A stretch of 64,000 nucleotides of DNA. It comes from Ferrimonas marina (GTDB lineage Bacteria > Pseudomonadota > Gammaproteobacteria > Enterobacterales > Shewanellaceae). Each line of letters opens with the position of its first letter. Position 1 is the first letter of the stretch. The DNA is taken from contig NZ_FQXG01000001.1 of NCBI RefSeq assembly GCF_900129905.1, forward strand, positions 620,001-684,000, given 5' to 3'. The position numbers were made by a program, and so were the translations under genes. Positions 24,890 to 33,570 of the stretch are shown in pieces. The notes beneath the pieces are model-generated. The model had not been told where the DNA came from. It saw only the letters and a list, made by a program, of their open reading frames with translations, and did not search any database.

Positions 24890-25613
24890 AAAGCTTTACC
24901 TCCCGCAGCCATTCGCCCTGGTCAAACCCGGGCTGCAAGCGAAAATCGCTGATCTTCAGATTGCGCAGGGTGGGCAGGCCATCCTCTTCGCCGCGCAGGG
25001 TCAGGTTGAGCACCTGGCCATCGTTGGACAGGGCCAGGTAATAGGTGTGCCAAGGTGAGCGTGCGCAGCGGCTGAGGCCCTGGCGCAACTGCTGAGCAAT
25101 GGGGGCAAGGTGGCGGTCGGTGACATCCGACTGCATCACCTGGATCAGGCTGACACTCTGCTGCGCCAGCTGGACGGTTTCCATCCGCTGTACCTCGGGC
25201 AGGGGCGTAGGGCGAACACTGAAATAGAAAACCAGCAACATCAACAGAGCCAGTGCCACGGCCGCCCCACCAAGCCAGCGCGGCCTTGCCCTCGGGGGCG
25301 ACGACTCAGGCACACTGCTGACGACCTCGCGCACCCAGCAGTAACCCTTACCGGGAACGGTTTGCAGCCGCTCGGCCTCGTTATCGAGGAACTTGCGCAG
25401 GGTAAACACCGCCTTAACCACCGCCGAGCCGGACATCACCGGCTTGGCCTCACCGGCGCAACGCAGCCGCTCCTTGCTCAAAGGGATATTGGGGTGATCC
25501 AGCAGTTGGGTCAGCACCAGGAACTCCGCCCGTGGCAACTGCCAGCGCTCGTCGCGGCCCTGGTGGTACAGCTCGCCCTGTTGCCGGTCAAAGCGCACCT
25601 CACCGAACTGCAT
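24882..25613 (-). CDS. ToxR/CadC-like membrane-bound transcription regulator
   Basis: The 243-residue protein has an N-terminal OmpR-type winged-helix domain. VKAVFTLRKFLDNEAERLQTVPGKGYCW is the recognition helix and wing of the Trans_reg_C family. One membrane helix follows (LGGAAVALALLMLLVFYF), then a periplasmic domain with two Cys (CARSPWH and the C-terminal LCE). Such proteins bind DNA while anchored in the membrane and respond to periplasmic cues. The overlapping downstream gene is a likely partner. Targets are unknown; the divergent split-Soret cytochrome operon is a nearby candidate. Confidence 0.85.
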   Translation of the reverse strand: MQFGEVRFDRQQGELYHQGRDERWQLPRAEFLVLTQLLDHPNIPLSKERLRCAGEAKPVMSGSAVVKAVFTLRKFLDNEAERLQTVPGKGYCWVREVVSSVPESSPPRARPRWLGGAAVALALLMLLVFYFSVRPTPLPEVQRMETVQLAQQSVSLIQVMQSDVTDRHLAPIAQQLRQGLSRCARSPWHTYYLALSNDGQVLNLTLRGEEDGLPTLRNLKISDFRLQPGFDQGEWLREVKLCE

Positions 25614-25986
25614 CGGCTGCTCCTCGCCTCATCATCACCTCACTGTTGCCTGCTCGACTCTCACTTTTCACCGCCACTATTTACCATCTGATGGGGTAAC
25701 GGCTACCCCGGGATCGGCACCAACCTTGCGCCAGATCAAAGGGCAAACCCCTTGAGCCAGCGGAATAATCGCAGTAATCGAGATTATTGCCAGTGATGCC
25801 TCACAGATACAAGTTTAAGTCACTGAAAAATAACACCCTTGATTAAGCAAATCCGCTCCGTTGCTGCGCCACTGCCATGGCGCCGATTACCGTGATACCG
25901 ATCACACTTTCCCAGCTCTGCGTCACCAACACTGAACTCAAGCCCCAGCCACGCTGGGTTTGTAAAGCCAACCTAAGGTGACCACT
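25614..25986. other. Divergent intergenic region, AT-rich, regulatory
   Basis: About 370 bases without a gene between the ToxR-like regulator and the split-Soret cytochrome. It is more AT-rich than its surroundings. It holds an inverted repeat AATAATC/GATTATT (25764-25788) and a CRP-type site at 25891-25906. No convincing small gene was seen. Confidence 0.55.
25891..25906. promoter_or_regulatory. CRP-type binding site upstream of the split-Soret cytochrome
   Basis: CGTGATACCGATCACA contains GTGA-six-TCAC, the CRP core, about 90 bp upstream of the start codon. In Shewanella relatives CRP activates anaerobic respiratory cytochromes, which fits the gene behind it. Confidence 0.6.
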
Positions 25987-26787
25987 ATGGACAGAAGACA
26001 AGCCATCACTAAGATCATCGGAATGACCGGCGCCTCCGCAGGTGCCCTGATGCTCAGCCACCCCGCCCTGGCCGTTACCAATGCTGATGGCCAATGGCAG
26101 CTTAGCCTGGGTGAATCCCTGGCCTACGCCAAGATCGACCCGATGGTCGCCGCCCGCAACGCCTATGAAGCCGGTAACGGTTGTATGTACCAGGTCTTCC
26201 ACGGCATCGTCAGCACCCTGGCCCAATCCGACAGCCCCGATGCCGACAAGTTTGCCCAGATCCCTACTGCAATGGCGCAATACGGTTACGGCGGGATCCT
26301 CGGTGAAGGCACCATCTGCGGCAACATTAATGCCGCCGGGATGCTTCTTAACTTCCTATCCATCAACGGCGAACCGGCCAAGACCCTGCTGATGCCCATC
26401 GGCCGCTTCTATGAAGAGACTGTACTGCCGTTCCGCGATACCGCCTTCCTCGATGGCATCGGTGCCAATACCGAGGAGCTGATTGCCAAGGTGGGCGACC
26501 CCACCATTGCCAATAGCCCGCTTTGCCACGCCTCGGTCACCAACTGGGCCAAGGCCAACGGCAAAACCGCCAAGGATAAAGGCGAACGCTGCTCCGAGCT
26601 CTCCGCCTCGCTGGCATACCAGATTGCGCTGATGCTGAACCAGGCAATGGACGGTGAAGACGTCGTGGCCATGTACCCCTTCAGCGACACCGTCTCTGAG
26701 TGCAAAGCCTGCCACACCCCAGCGGACGACTTCGGTCACAGCGTCGCCAGCAACATGGAGTGCGACACCTGCCATGGTGGCCACTGA
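25987..26787 (+). CDS. Split-Soret-type cytochrome c (C_GCAxxG_C_C family), Tat-exported
   Basis: The 266-residue protein opens with a twin-arginine signal (MDRRQAITKIIGMTGASAGALML, ending ALA). The middle has the cysteine pattern of the C_GCAxxG_C_C family: GNGCMYQVFHG, GEGTICGNINAAG, SPLCHASV and GERCSELSAS. The C-terminus carries two haem c motifs, CKACH and CDTCH. Split-Soret cytochromes of Desulfovibrio share this combination. A periplasmic electron-transfer role is likely but the partner is unknown. Start at 25987 follows TAAGGTG. A small lipoprotein gene follows at 21 bp, probably in the same operon. Confidence 0.82.
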   Translation: MDRRQAITKIIGMTGASAGALMLSHPALAVTNADGQWQLSLGESLAYAKIDPMVAARNAYEAGNGCMYQVFHGIVSTLAQSDSPDADKFAQIPTAMAQYGYGGILGEGTICGNINAAGMLLNFLSINGEPAKTLLMPIGRFYEETVLPFRDTAFLDGIGANTEELIAKVGDPTIANSPLCHASVTNWAKANGKTAKDKGERCSELSASLAYQIALMLNQAMDGEDVVAMYPFSDTVSECKACHTPADDFGHSVASNMECDTCHGGH

Positions 26788-26808
26788 GTGACAGATAAGG
26801 AGGTCATT

Positions 26809-27309
26809 ATGACTGTTCGCAACGCACTCACCGTACTGGCTATGGCCCTTGTGCTCGGCGCCTGTGGCGGTGACGACAACGACGGCAGCGTTGACAACCC
26901 GCCGACACCCACCCCGCCGCCACCGCAGGAGGAGAGCATCGGTATCGATGAGACCACCAGCCTGGCGCTGACCCTGGAGGCCTTTGACGGTCCCAGCGGG
27001 GCAGTAACCTTTAGCCTGACCGGCGATGATCAGCTCCCGGTCACCGGAGTCGAGCGTTTCCGGCTGCTGTATCTGGGTTACCCACCCGCTGGGCCCACCT
27101 CCGTCAAGTACGCCCTGCCCTGGCACCAGACCGAAGACTATGACTGTCTGGACGCCGAAGCGGACTGCCTGATGGTGCTGGAAGAAACCAGCCTTGGCCA
27201 ATACGAGGTCCTGCCCACCGAGCTGTACTGGCAGGAACTGATTGAGGACCACAAGGTGATGATAGAGGTGGTGGGCGACCAGGCCCAATCACCCCCGGTC
27301 TGGAACTGA
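26809..27309 (+). CDS. Small lipoprotein downstream of the split-Soret cytochrome
   Basis: The 166-residue protein has a lipoprotein signal (VLGACGG) and a Pro-rich linker (PPTPTPPPPQEE). One globular domain follows (LALTLEAFDGPSGAVTFSLTGDDQLPVTGVERFRLLYLGY). That domain recalls the N-terminal domain of OmcA/MtrC outer-membrane decahaem cytochromes (GxVtvxFsvtDxxgxpVtGl), but no CxxCH motif is present and the protein stops after it. It may dock the cytochrome at a membrane or be a remnant of a larger cytochrome. The ATG at 26809 has AAGGAGGT upstream. The resemblance is by eye and weak. Confidence 0.65.
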   Translation: MTVRNALTVLAMALVLGACGGDDNDGSVDNPPTPTPPPPQEESIGIDETTSLALTLEAFDGPSGAVTFSLTGDDQLPVTGVERFRLLYLGYPPAGPTSVKYALPWHQTEDYDCLDAEADCLMVLEETSLGQYEVLPTELYWQELIEDHKVMIEVVGDQAQSPPVWN

Positions 27310-27330
27310 GTTCGCACGACCAACACGCTT

Positions 27331-27355
27331 GCCCCCTTTATGGGGGCTTTTTTTT
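27331..27355 (+). terminator. Terminator after the cytochrome/lipoprotein operon
   Basis: GCCCCC, loop TTTAT, GGGGGC, then eight T. A textbook rho-independent terminator. Confidence 0.92.
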
Positions 27356-27458
27356 GTTCCGGGGAGCCAATGGCCACGACAGGTGAAAAAACTTCTCAAA
27401 CTGGGCAAGCTTAAGCTAATCAATGAGTGTCCACTGTTTAGCAGCTCAAGGAGCGACG

Positions 27459-28454
27459 ATGAATCTGCTGCGTGCCACCTTGCCCCTTATTGCCGCGGCG
27501 GGCCTGCTTGTGCAAGCCCCACTGCAGGCGGAAGCCACCACCCCCACCCTGACCGAATGGGAGATCGAATGGGGCGGCCGGCCCCGTGACCCCTTTGTTG
27601 CCCCCAATGGCGATGTCTGGTTCTGCGGCCAGGCGGGCAACTACATTGGCCGGCTAACACCGGACTCCGGCCAACTGACCCAGTACGACCTGCCGGACAA
27701 CACCCATCCCCACAACCTGATCATCGATGCCAAAGGCACCGTCTGGTATGCCGGCAACAAGAACGGCCACATCGGTGCCCTGGACCCCAACAACGGCACC
27801 ATTACCCAGTTCCCGATGCCGGCATCGGTTAAGGATCCCCACACCCTGATCTTTGACGGTAAGGGCCACATCTGGTTCAGCGCCCAGTGGAGTAATAAGG
27901 TGGGCCGACTGGATCCCAAGGATGGCACCGTGGTGGTGATTGACGTACCCACCGAGGATGCCCGCCCCTACGGCATCAAGCAGGCACCGGATGGCAGGAT
28001 CTGGACGGTGCTGCTGGGCACCAACAAGCTGGCCGTGGTCGACCCCGACAGCCTCAGCCTGACCGAGATCGCCCTGCCCTCGCCCCAGGCGCGGCCGCGA
28101 CGACTGGAGATCACCGACGACGGCCGCATCTGGTATGTCGACTATTTCGGCGGCGTGCTGGGGGAATACCGCCCCGAGGAGAACAGCTTCGAGCGGCACC
28201 TGTTACCCCGCGGGGCGAAAAGTCAGCCCTACGGCACGGCGCTGGACAGCGATGGCATCGTCTGGGTAGCCCAGACGGGGCTGCAACCCAATCAACTGGT
28301 GGGCTTTGATACCCAGTCCGGAGAGTTTGGCGAAGAGGTGGCGGTGCCCGCAGGGGGCACGGTACGCCATATGATGTACCACGCCCCCAGCCAGGCAATC
28401 TGGTTTGGCGTCGACACCGGCTTCCTCGATCGCCTGGTGGTGGGCAAGGAATAG
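27459..28454 (+). CDS. Exported beta-propeller protein, virginiamycin B lyase-like (Vgb family)
   Basis: The 331-residue protein has a signal peptide (MNLLRATLPLIAAAGLLVQAPLQA). Six or so repeats follow of the type GxVWFxxxxxNxIGRLDPxxGxxxxxxLP, the blades of a Vgb/SMP-30-like propeller (for example DGKGHIWFSAQWSNKVGRLDP). Vgb inactivates streptogramin B in some bacteria. Environmental homologues with signal peptides are mostly uncharacterised, and antibiotic resistance should not be assumed. The ATG at 27459 follows AAGGAG. A hairpin (GGCACGAC/GTCGTGCC, 28465-28488) lies just past the stop. Confidence 0.8.
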   Translation: MNLLRATLPLIAAAGLLVQAPLQAEATTPTLTEWEIEWGGRPRDPFVAPNGDVWFCGQAGNYIGRLTPDSGQLTQYDLPDNTHPHNLIIDAKGTVWYAGNKNGHIGALDPNNGTITQFPMPASVKDPHTLIFDGKGHIWFSAQWSNKVGRLDPKDGTVVVIDVPTEDARPYGIKQAPDGRIWTVLLGTNKLAVVDPDSLSLTEIALPSPQARPRRLEITDDGRIWYVDYFGGVLGEYRPEENSFERHLLPRGAKSQPYGTALDSDGIVWVAQTGLQPNQLVGFDTQSGEFGEEVAVPAGGTVRHMMYHAPSQAIWFGVDTGFLDRLVVGKE

Positions 28455-28858
28455 TAGCTCAACGGGCACGACACGCCGTCGTCGTGCCTCACATCAACCG
28501 GCTTTACCGCCGCCCAAGCCAGCCAGGTTATCGACCGTTTTGCTTAACCAGCGGGTTGCGATTTGTCTCAGCGGCGATTCAGCTTGGCTCGCAATAACTT
28601 AGCTAACCCACGAGAATCCCAGTCAAAAACCATTTTCTGGCGGTTCAAAGGCACGACAATGCTGGAAAATGCCACACTTAGACGGCGCTCGCCCCATCGC
28701 AAAATCCCCATCTGACGCGGACTGAATCCCGGTTTATCCATTTTTTTACGCCAACTTATGGCGTTAAGGTCCGCAAACTTGAGATTGGAGATAACAATGG
28801 GACAAAAATCTTGTATACTTGCGCGGAATTTTGGCGCTGATTTTTTATAGAGTGAAAA
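28455..28858. other. Intergenic region upstream of fusA2
   Basis: About 400 bases with no supported gene. It contains the hairpin after the Vgb-like gene and several short hairpins. A TATACT -10-like hexamer lies at 28814-28819, 40 bp before the EF-G start, as the likely promoter of that gene; no good -35 was found. An 18-codon frame at 28659-28715 has an AAAGG upstream but is too short to claim. Confidence 0.45.
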
Positions 28859-30949
28859 ATGGCTGACTTATCCAAGTACCGTAACATTGGTATCTTCGCA
28901 CACGTAGATGCCGGTAAAACCACCTCCACTGAGCGTATCCTGAAGCTGACCGGTAAGATCCACAAAACCGGTGAAGTACACGATGGCGCCGCCACCACTG
29001 ACTTCATGGAGCAGGAAGCTGAGCGTGGTATTACCATTCAGTCTGCTGCGACCACCTGTTTCTGGAACGACCACCGTCTGAACATCATCGATACCCCTGG
29101 GCACGTTGACTTCACCGTTGAAGTTTACCGCTCCCTGAAGGTTCTCGATGGTGGTGTAGGCGTATTCTGTGGTTCCGGTGGTGTTGAGCCTCAGTCCGAA
29201 ACCAACTGGCGCTACGCTAACGAATCCGAAGTTGCTCGTCTGATCTTCGTGAACAAGCTGGACCGTATGGGTGCAGACTTCTACCGCGTTGTTGATCAGG
29301 TGAAGAACGTTCTGGGCGCTCGCCCGCTGGTAATGGCCCTGCCGATCGGCATCGAAGACGACTTCAAAGGCGTTGTAGATGTTCTGTCTCAGAAGGCCTA
29401 CATCTGGGACGATTCCGGCCTGCCGGAAAACTACGAAGTAGTAGACATCCCGGCCGAGATGGTTGACGACGCTGCCGCTTACCGCGAAGAGCTGATCGAA
29501 ACCGCTCTGGAAGCCGACGAAGACCTGCTGATGGAGTACCTGGAAGAAGGTACCGAGCCGTCCCTGGAAGAGATCAAGCGTTGTATCCGTCAGGGTACCC
29601 GTGACCTGATGTTCTTCCCGACCTACTGTGGTTCTGCGTTCAAGAACAAAGGTATCCAGCTGGTTCTGGACGCCGTTGTTGACTACCTGCCGTCCCCGAC
29701 CGACGTACCGGCTCAGCCTCTGACCGATCCGGAAACCGGTGAGCCGACTGGCGAAGTAGCTACCGTATCCGCTGAAGAGCCGCTGCGTGCTCTGGCGTTC
29801 AAGATCATGGACGACCGTTTCGGCGCCCTGACCTTCATCCGTATCTACTCCGGTGTTCTGGAAAAAGGCATGACCATCCTGAACTCCGCTACCGGCAAGA
29901 CCGAGCGTATCGGCCGTATGGTAGAGATGCACGCTGATGACCGTACCGAGATCACCCGCGCTCAAGCCGGTGACATCATCGCGGTTGTAGGCATGAAGAA
30001 CGTACAGACCGGTCACACCCTGTGTGATCCGAAGCACGAGTGCACCCTGGAGCCGATGATCTTCCCTGAGCCGGTGATCTCCATCGCCGTTGAGCCGAAG
30101 GACAAAGGTTCCACCGAGAAGATGGGCGTTGCCATCGGTAAGATGGTTGCTGAAGATCCGTCCTTCCAGGTTGAGACCGACGAAGAGTCCGGTCAAACCA
30201 TCCTGAAGGGTATGGGTGAACTGCACCTGGACATCAAGGTAGACATCCTGAAGCGTACCTACGGCGTTGAGCTGGTAGTAGGTCAGCCGCAGGTTGCTTA
30301 CCGCGAAACCATCACCACCCCGATCGAAGACAGCTACACCCACAAGAAGCAGTCTGGTGGTTCCGGTCAGTTCGGTAAGATCGACTACCGCATCAAGCCG
30401 GGCGAGCAAGGTACTGGCTTCAAGTTCACCTCCACTGTTGTGGGCGGTAACGTACCGAAGGAATTCTGGCCTGCCATTGAGAAAGGCTTCGCTGGCATGA
30501 TGGAAACCGGTCCGATGGCTGGCTTCCCGGTTCTGGACGTTGAAGTTGAGCTGTTCGACGGTGGCTTCCACGCCGTTGACTCCTCCGCTGTTGCGTTCGA
30601 AATCGCTGCCAAAGGCGCTTTCCGTCAGTCCATGCCGAAGGCCGGCCCGCAGCTGCTGGAGCCGATCATGAAGGTAGACGTGTTCACTCCGGAAGATCAC
30701 GTTGGTGATGTTATCGGTGACCTGAACCGTCGTCGTGGCATGATCAAGGACCAGGAAGCTGGCGTTACTGGCGTTCGCATCAAGGCCGACGTACCGCTGT
30801 CCGAAATGTTCGGTTACATCGGTCACCTGCGTACCATCACCTCTGGTCGTGGTCAGTTCTCCATGGAGTTCGCCCACTACGCAGCCTGCCCGATGAACGT
30901 TGCAGAAGCGGTTATCGCTGAAGCCAAAGAGAAAGCGGCCAACAAGTAA
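28859..30949 (+). CDS. fusA2: Elongation factor G, second copy (EF-G 2)
   Basis: The 696-residue translational GTPase drives translocation on the ribosome. The G1 motif is AHVDAGKTT, switch regions include RGITIQSA and DTPGHVDF, and [10 protein letters not shown] is G4. Domains II-V follow with GGSGQFG and HYAACP. The N-terminus [22 protein letters not shown] matches the EF-G 2 paralogue of Vibrio and Shewanella rather than the str-operon EF-G. It stands alone, without rpsL, rpsG or tuf. Codon use is strikingly different from neighbours (GTT, GCT, CGT, GAA preferred), a mark of very high expression. I infer another fusA elsewhere. Confidence 0.93.
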   Translation: MADLSKYRNIGIFAHVDAGKTTSTERILKLTGKIHKTGEVHDGAATTDFMEQEAERGITIQSAATTCFWNDHRLNIIDTPGHVDFTVEVYRSLKVLDGGVGVFCGSGGVEPQSETNWRYANESEVARLIFVNKLDRMGADFYRVVDQVKNVLGARPLVMALPIGIEDDFKGVVDVLSQKAYIWDDSGLPENYEVVDIPAEMVDDAAAYREELIETALEADEDLLMEYLEEGTEPSLEEIKRCIRQGTRDLMFFPTYCGSAFKNKGIQLVLDAVVDYLPSPTDVPAQPLTDPETGEPTGEVATVSAEEPLRALAFKIMDDRFGALTFIRIYSGVLEKGMTILNSATGKTERIGRMVEMHADDRTEITRAQAGDIIAVVGMKNVQTGHTLCDPKHECTLEPMIFPEPVISIAVEPKDKGSTEKMGVAIGKMVAEDPSFQVETDEESGQTILKGMGELHLDIKVDILKRTYGVELVVGQPQVAYRETITTPIEDSYTHKKQSGGSGQFGKIDYRIKPGEQGTGFKFTSTVVGGNVPKEFWPAIEKGFAGMMETGPMAGFPVLDVEVELFDGGFHAVDSSAVAFEIAAKGAFRQSMPKAGPQLLEPIMKVDVFTPEDHVGDVIGDLNRRRGMIKDQEAGVTGVRIKADVPLSEMFGYIGHLRTITSGRGQFSMEFAHYAACPMNVAEAVIAEAKEKAANK

Positions 30950-30982
30950 GTTGACCCCTTGCTCTGAGCATTAGGCTCAAAC

Positions 30983-31014
30983 AAAAGCCCCGATGGGAAA
31001 CCATCGGGGCTTTT
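30983..31014. terminator. Bidirectional terminator between fusA2 and the DUF4239 gene
   Basis: AAAAGCCCCGATGG, tetraloop GAAA, CCATCGGGGCTTTT: a 14-bp perfect stem with T-runs on both strands. It serves the two convergent genes. Confidence 0.95.
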
Positions 31015-31031
31015 TTGTGCCTGTTGCTTCG

Positions 31032-31844
31032 CTACTGCGTCGATATCAGCGCCTCGAGGTCGCCACCCATCCCCTCATACAGGTTGTACATGGCGTGTTG
31101 GTCCACCTGGATAAGGCCGCGCTGGGGCCGATCCAGATCCACGATCAGGGTCACCAGCAGGGAGAACGCCAGCGACAGCGGTACCACCGCACTCAAGCGC
31201 CGCCTGCCGGTCATGCCCACCTGGGTACCCAGGGTCATCATGGTCAGGGCGCAGATCACCAACAGCGCTATCCAGACACTGGTGGGGATGCGGTTGTAAT
31301 AGGAGCCGGTGGCGCGCTGTTCGTGCATGTCGATCAACTCGTTGGTAGCTTGCACCATCAACGCCACGGTGGGGCTGGACTCCTGCTTTGCCACTGACAC
31401 CACCTGATGCCACAGTGCCTCGTGGATCACCACCGAGCTGCGCTGAATTGCCTCCATCTCCTCGCCAAACACCACCTTATCCTCTGCCGCCCGCAGCCGC
31501 GTCTCCACGTAACGTCGCAGCAAGTCCCTCACCTCCCCCGCTGCCGCCTCCGGCAGCAGATCGGTGCGCAGGTAGGCGGTGCCGATGACATTGGCCTCCA
31601 GCAACACGTTCTCCTTGCGGGTCTGGTGCTGTCCCGCCGCCATGGAGAAGGAGAACGCCAGGACAAAGCCCAGCATTCCCAGCAGTCCCCCCACCATAGG
31701 GCCAAGGGAAGACGAACCATCGCCCTCCTCCTTGTTGCGAAAGCCCAGGTAGCCCAGCTGATAGCCCAGCTCACAGGAAGACAGCATCACCAGGACGATC
31801 ACCACCCAGACCCAGGCGGTGGGCAACAGCTCGATAAAGTGCAT
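31032..31844 (-). CDS. DUF4239 (bestrophin-like) membrane protein
   Basis: The 270-residue protein has an N-terminal hydrophobic segment, a second hydrophobic region (GGLLGMLGFVLAFSFSMAAGQH) and two more near the C-terminus (TSVWIALLVICALTMMTLG, AVVPLSLAFSLLVTLIVDLD). Between them lies a soluble helical region with ENVLLEANVIGTAYLRTDLL. This arrangement and the motifs GFVLAFSFS and RPQRGLIQV fit DUF4239, related to bestrophin-like channels. Function is unknown. Confidence 0.75.
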   Translation of the reverse strand: MHFIELLPTAWVWVVIVLVMLSSCELGYQLGYLGFRNKEEGDGSSSLGPMVGGLLGMLGFVLAFSFSMAAGQHQTRKENVLLEANVIGTAYLRTDLLPEAAAGEVRDLLRRYVETRLRAAEDKVVFGEEMEAIQRSSVVIHEALWHQVVSVAKQESSPTVALMVQATNELIDMHEQRATGSYYNRIPTSVWIALLVICALTMMTLGTQVGMTGRRRLSAVVPLSLAFSLLVTLIVDLDRPQRGLIQVDQHAMYNLYEGMGGDLEALISTQ

Positions 31845-32008
31845 TGGGCCTCCTCCCTGCTTATGCCCATGGATTTGAGGATCTCAAGTGTAGTCAAGGC
31901 ACAGAATCAGTCAGGGGAAGCGAGAAGGTTGGCCGGGCTCAGGCCATGGAAAACTGCGCACCCCAGTAGGTGCGCATCATTGAGGAAGTTGCGGGGATTA
32001 GGGCAGAT

Positions 32009-33463
32009 TCAGATTGGCGCTAGGCCGGTGCGCTGTGCCAGGGCAGCTGGATAGGCGCGGGCCTTGGCCATCTGCATCGCCTGCTGTTCGACCTCGGCGT
32101 CGTCACACAGGGGTAACGGCTCTGGGCTGCGCCTGGGCAGCCAGCCCAGCTGCTGCAGCTGGGCCAAGATCGCCTCCGCTACCGGCAGCGCCGAGTTGGC
32201 CTTGACGATTTCAGCCCGGGCGTAATGCTCGCCGGCAAAGGAGACCTCGGCGGCACGCAGCGCCGGGTCCTGCCCCGGGATCTGCTGGGCACCAAACAGT
32301 GGCTTCGCCGCCGGGTTGGCAGAAGCGAATCGCGGCAGGAAGCGGGCCATGTGCTCAATCGCCCGCTTGCTGCGTTCCTGCACCAGGGTATCCGGCCAGC
32401 CAGTGTTGAGCTTGCGTTGAAACTGACTGGCCAGTCTGGGCTGGGCCGAGTCCACCGGACTGGCCACCAGCCCCTGCTTAAACAGAGTGATGTTCTCGGT
32501 CATACCGTGCAGTTGTACCAGGCCATCGGCATAGGGGGTAAATTGGGCCATCCCCTGGGGGGAGCCCCGTTGGCCATGGAAGATAAGCTCTGGCCACTCG
32601 CCCTGGCGCTCGCCCCATTGGGTCACGTAGGCGGCCTTGAACTCCACCAGGCGCTGCCTCGGCAGCGAGGCCATGTCGTCCAGTGCACCACTGCGGTAGC
32701 CGCAGGCGTTGACCAGGTAATCCACCTGCAGCGCACTGCTCTGACCGAAGTGCTTTAGACTCAGCCACCAGCCGCCGTTTTGCCGCTGCAGGTCCACCAC
32801 CTCGGTGTCCAGCCGCACCTGGCAATTGGCCTGCTGGGCCAGCACCATGGCCGCGTTAGCCGCCAAGCGGAATACCGACAGGCCATATTCCTGCACCAGA
32901 ATCAGCGGCCACTTGACCTGATCGAAGTCCAGCTCCTTGGCCAGGGGTATCATCCAGTCGTCGTCACACTGGGGCGTTTCAGGCAGCGGGCGGGTCGCCA
33001 ACTCGGTCAGCGTCGCCCGGTCATAGAGGCGGAAGTAGTTATCCGGAGCCCCCAGCACGGCGTTGGCCGGATCGGTCGCCACCAGCTTGTGGTAATGGGC
33101 TTGTACTGTCTCCAGCCTCGGTAACAGGCTGCTAACCTCCCCCGGATCGCGGATCGGTACGGCGATCACCGTCGGGCGGACATTGGCACAATGAGGAAAG
33201 AAGCGCAGGGTCTGGATCGACTGCTCCAGCAGGGTCAGGCACTGGTCCTGGGGCAGCTCACGATAGAGATTGCCGCCGGCGTGGAGGTGGCAGATCGGTG
33301 GGCCATTCACCAGGCTGGGGCCCTTCTCCAGCAGCACCACCTCGCAATCGGGGTTCTGCGCCAACCGCATGGCAATGGTGGCCCCGGCCACACCCCCTCC
33401 CACCACGCCAATACGGGGGCGAGAGCGAGCATCGGATTGCAGTGCTGGCATGGCAGGGGTCAT
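32009..33463 (-). CDS. FAD-dependent oxidoreductase (DAO-like)
   Basis: The 484-residue protein has an N-terminal dinucleotide-binding motif (IGVVGGGVAGATIAMRL, the GxGxxG Rossmann fold) followed by VVLLEKG. A DAO-type body includes VDYLVNACGYRSG, typical of FAD enzymes closing the second nucleotide strand. The substrate cannot be deduced. It is cytosolic, with no signal or membrane segment. AGGAAG precedes the ATG at 33463. Neighbours give no pathway hint. Confidence 0.8.
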   Translation of the reverse strand: MTPAMPALQSDARSRPRIGVVGGGVAGATIAMRLAQNPDCEVVLLEKGPSLVNGPPICHLHAGGNLYRELPQDQCLTLLEQSIQTLRFFPHCANVRPTVIAVPIRDPGEVSSLLPRLETVQAHYHKLVATDPANAVLGAPDNYFRLYDRATLTELATRPLPETPQCDDDWMIPLAKELDFDQVKWPLILVQEYGLSVFRLAANAAMVLAQQANCQVRLDTEVVDLQRQNGGWWLSLKHFGQSSALQVDYLVNACGYRSGALDDMASLPRQRLVEFKAAYVTQWGERQGEWPELIFHGQRGSPQGMAQFTPYADGLVQLHGMTENITLFKQGLVASPVDSAQPRLASQFQRKLNTGWPDTLVQERSKRAIEHMARFLPRFASANPAAKPLFGAQQIPGQDPALRAAEVSFAGEHYARAEIVKANSALPVAEAILAQLQQLGWLPRRSPEPLPLCDDAEVEQQAMQMAKARAYPAALAQRTGLAPI

Positions 33464-33570
33464 GGCGCTTCCTATTACATCAACGTCGAATTCGGGCTTA
33501 TTTCACCGTATCTTACCTCGCGGATGCAAGCATACCGCGCAATCGATTACGGCCCGGGCAAGCCTTTGGT

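Noticed and set aside
27459-28454. Streptogramin resistance for the Vgb-like gene
   Set aside because: Only the propeller fold is supported; the protein carries a signal peptide and environmental homologues are usually not resistance genes.
28659-28715. 18-codon frame with AAAGG before its ATG, upstream of EF-G
   Set aside because: Too short and basic (RRRSPHRK) to separate from chance; no terminator/attenuator arrangement follows.
28868-30877. 669-codon antisense frame to the EF-G gene
   Set aside because: It is an artefact of the highly biased codon use of the EF-G gene; no motif or initiation signal.
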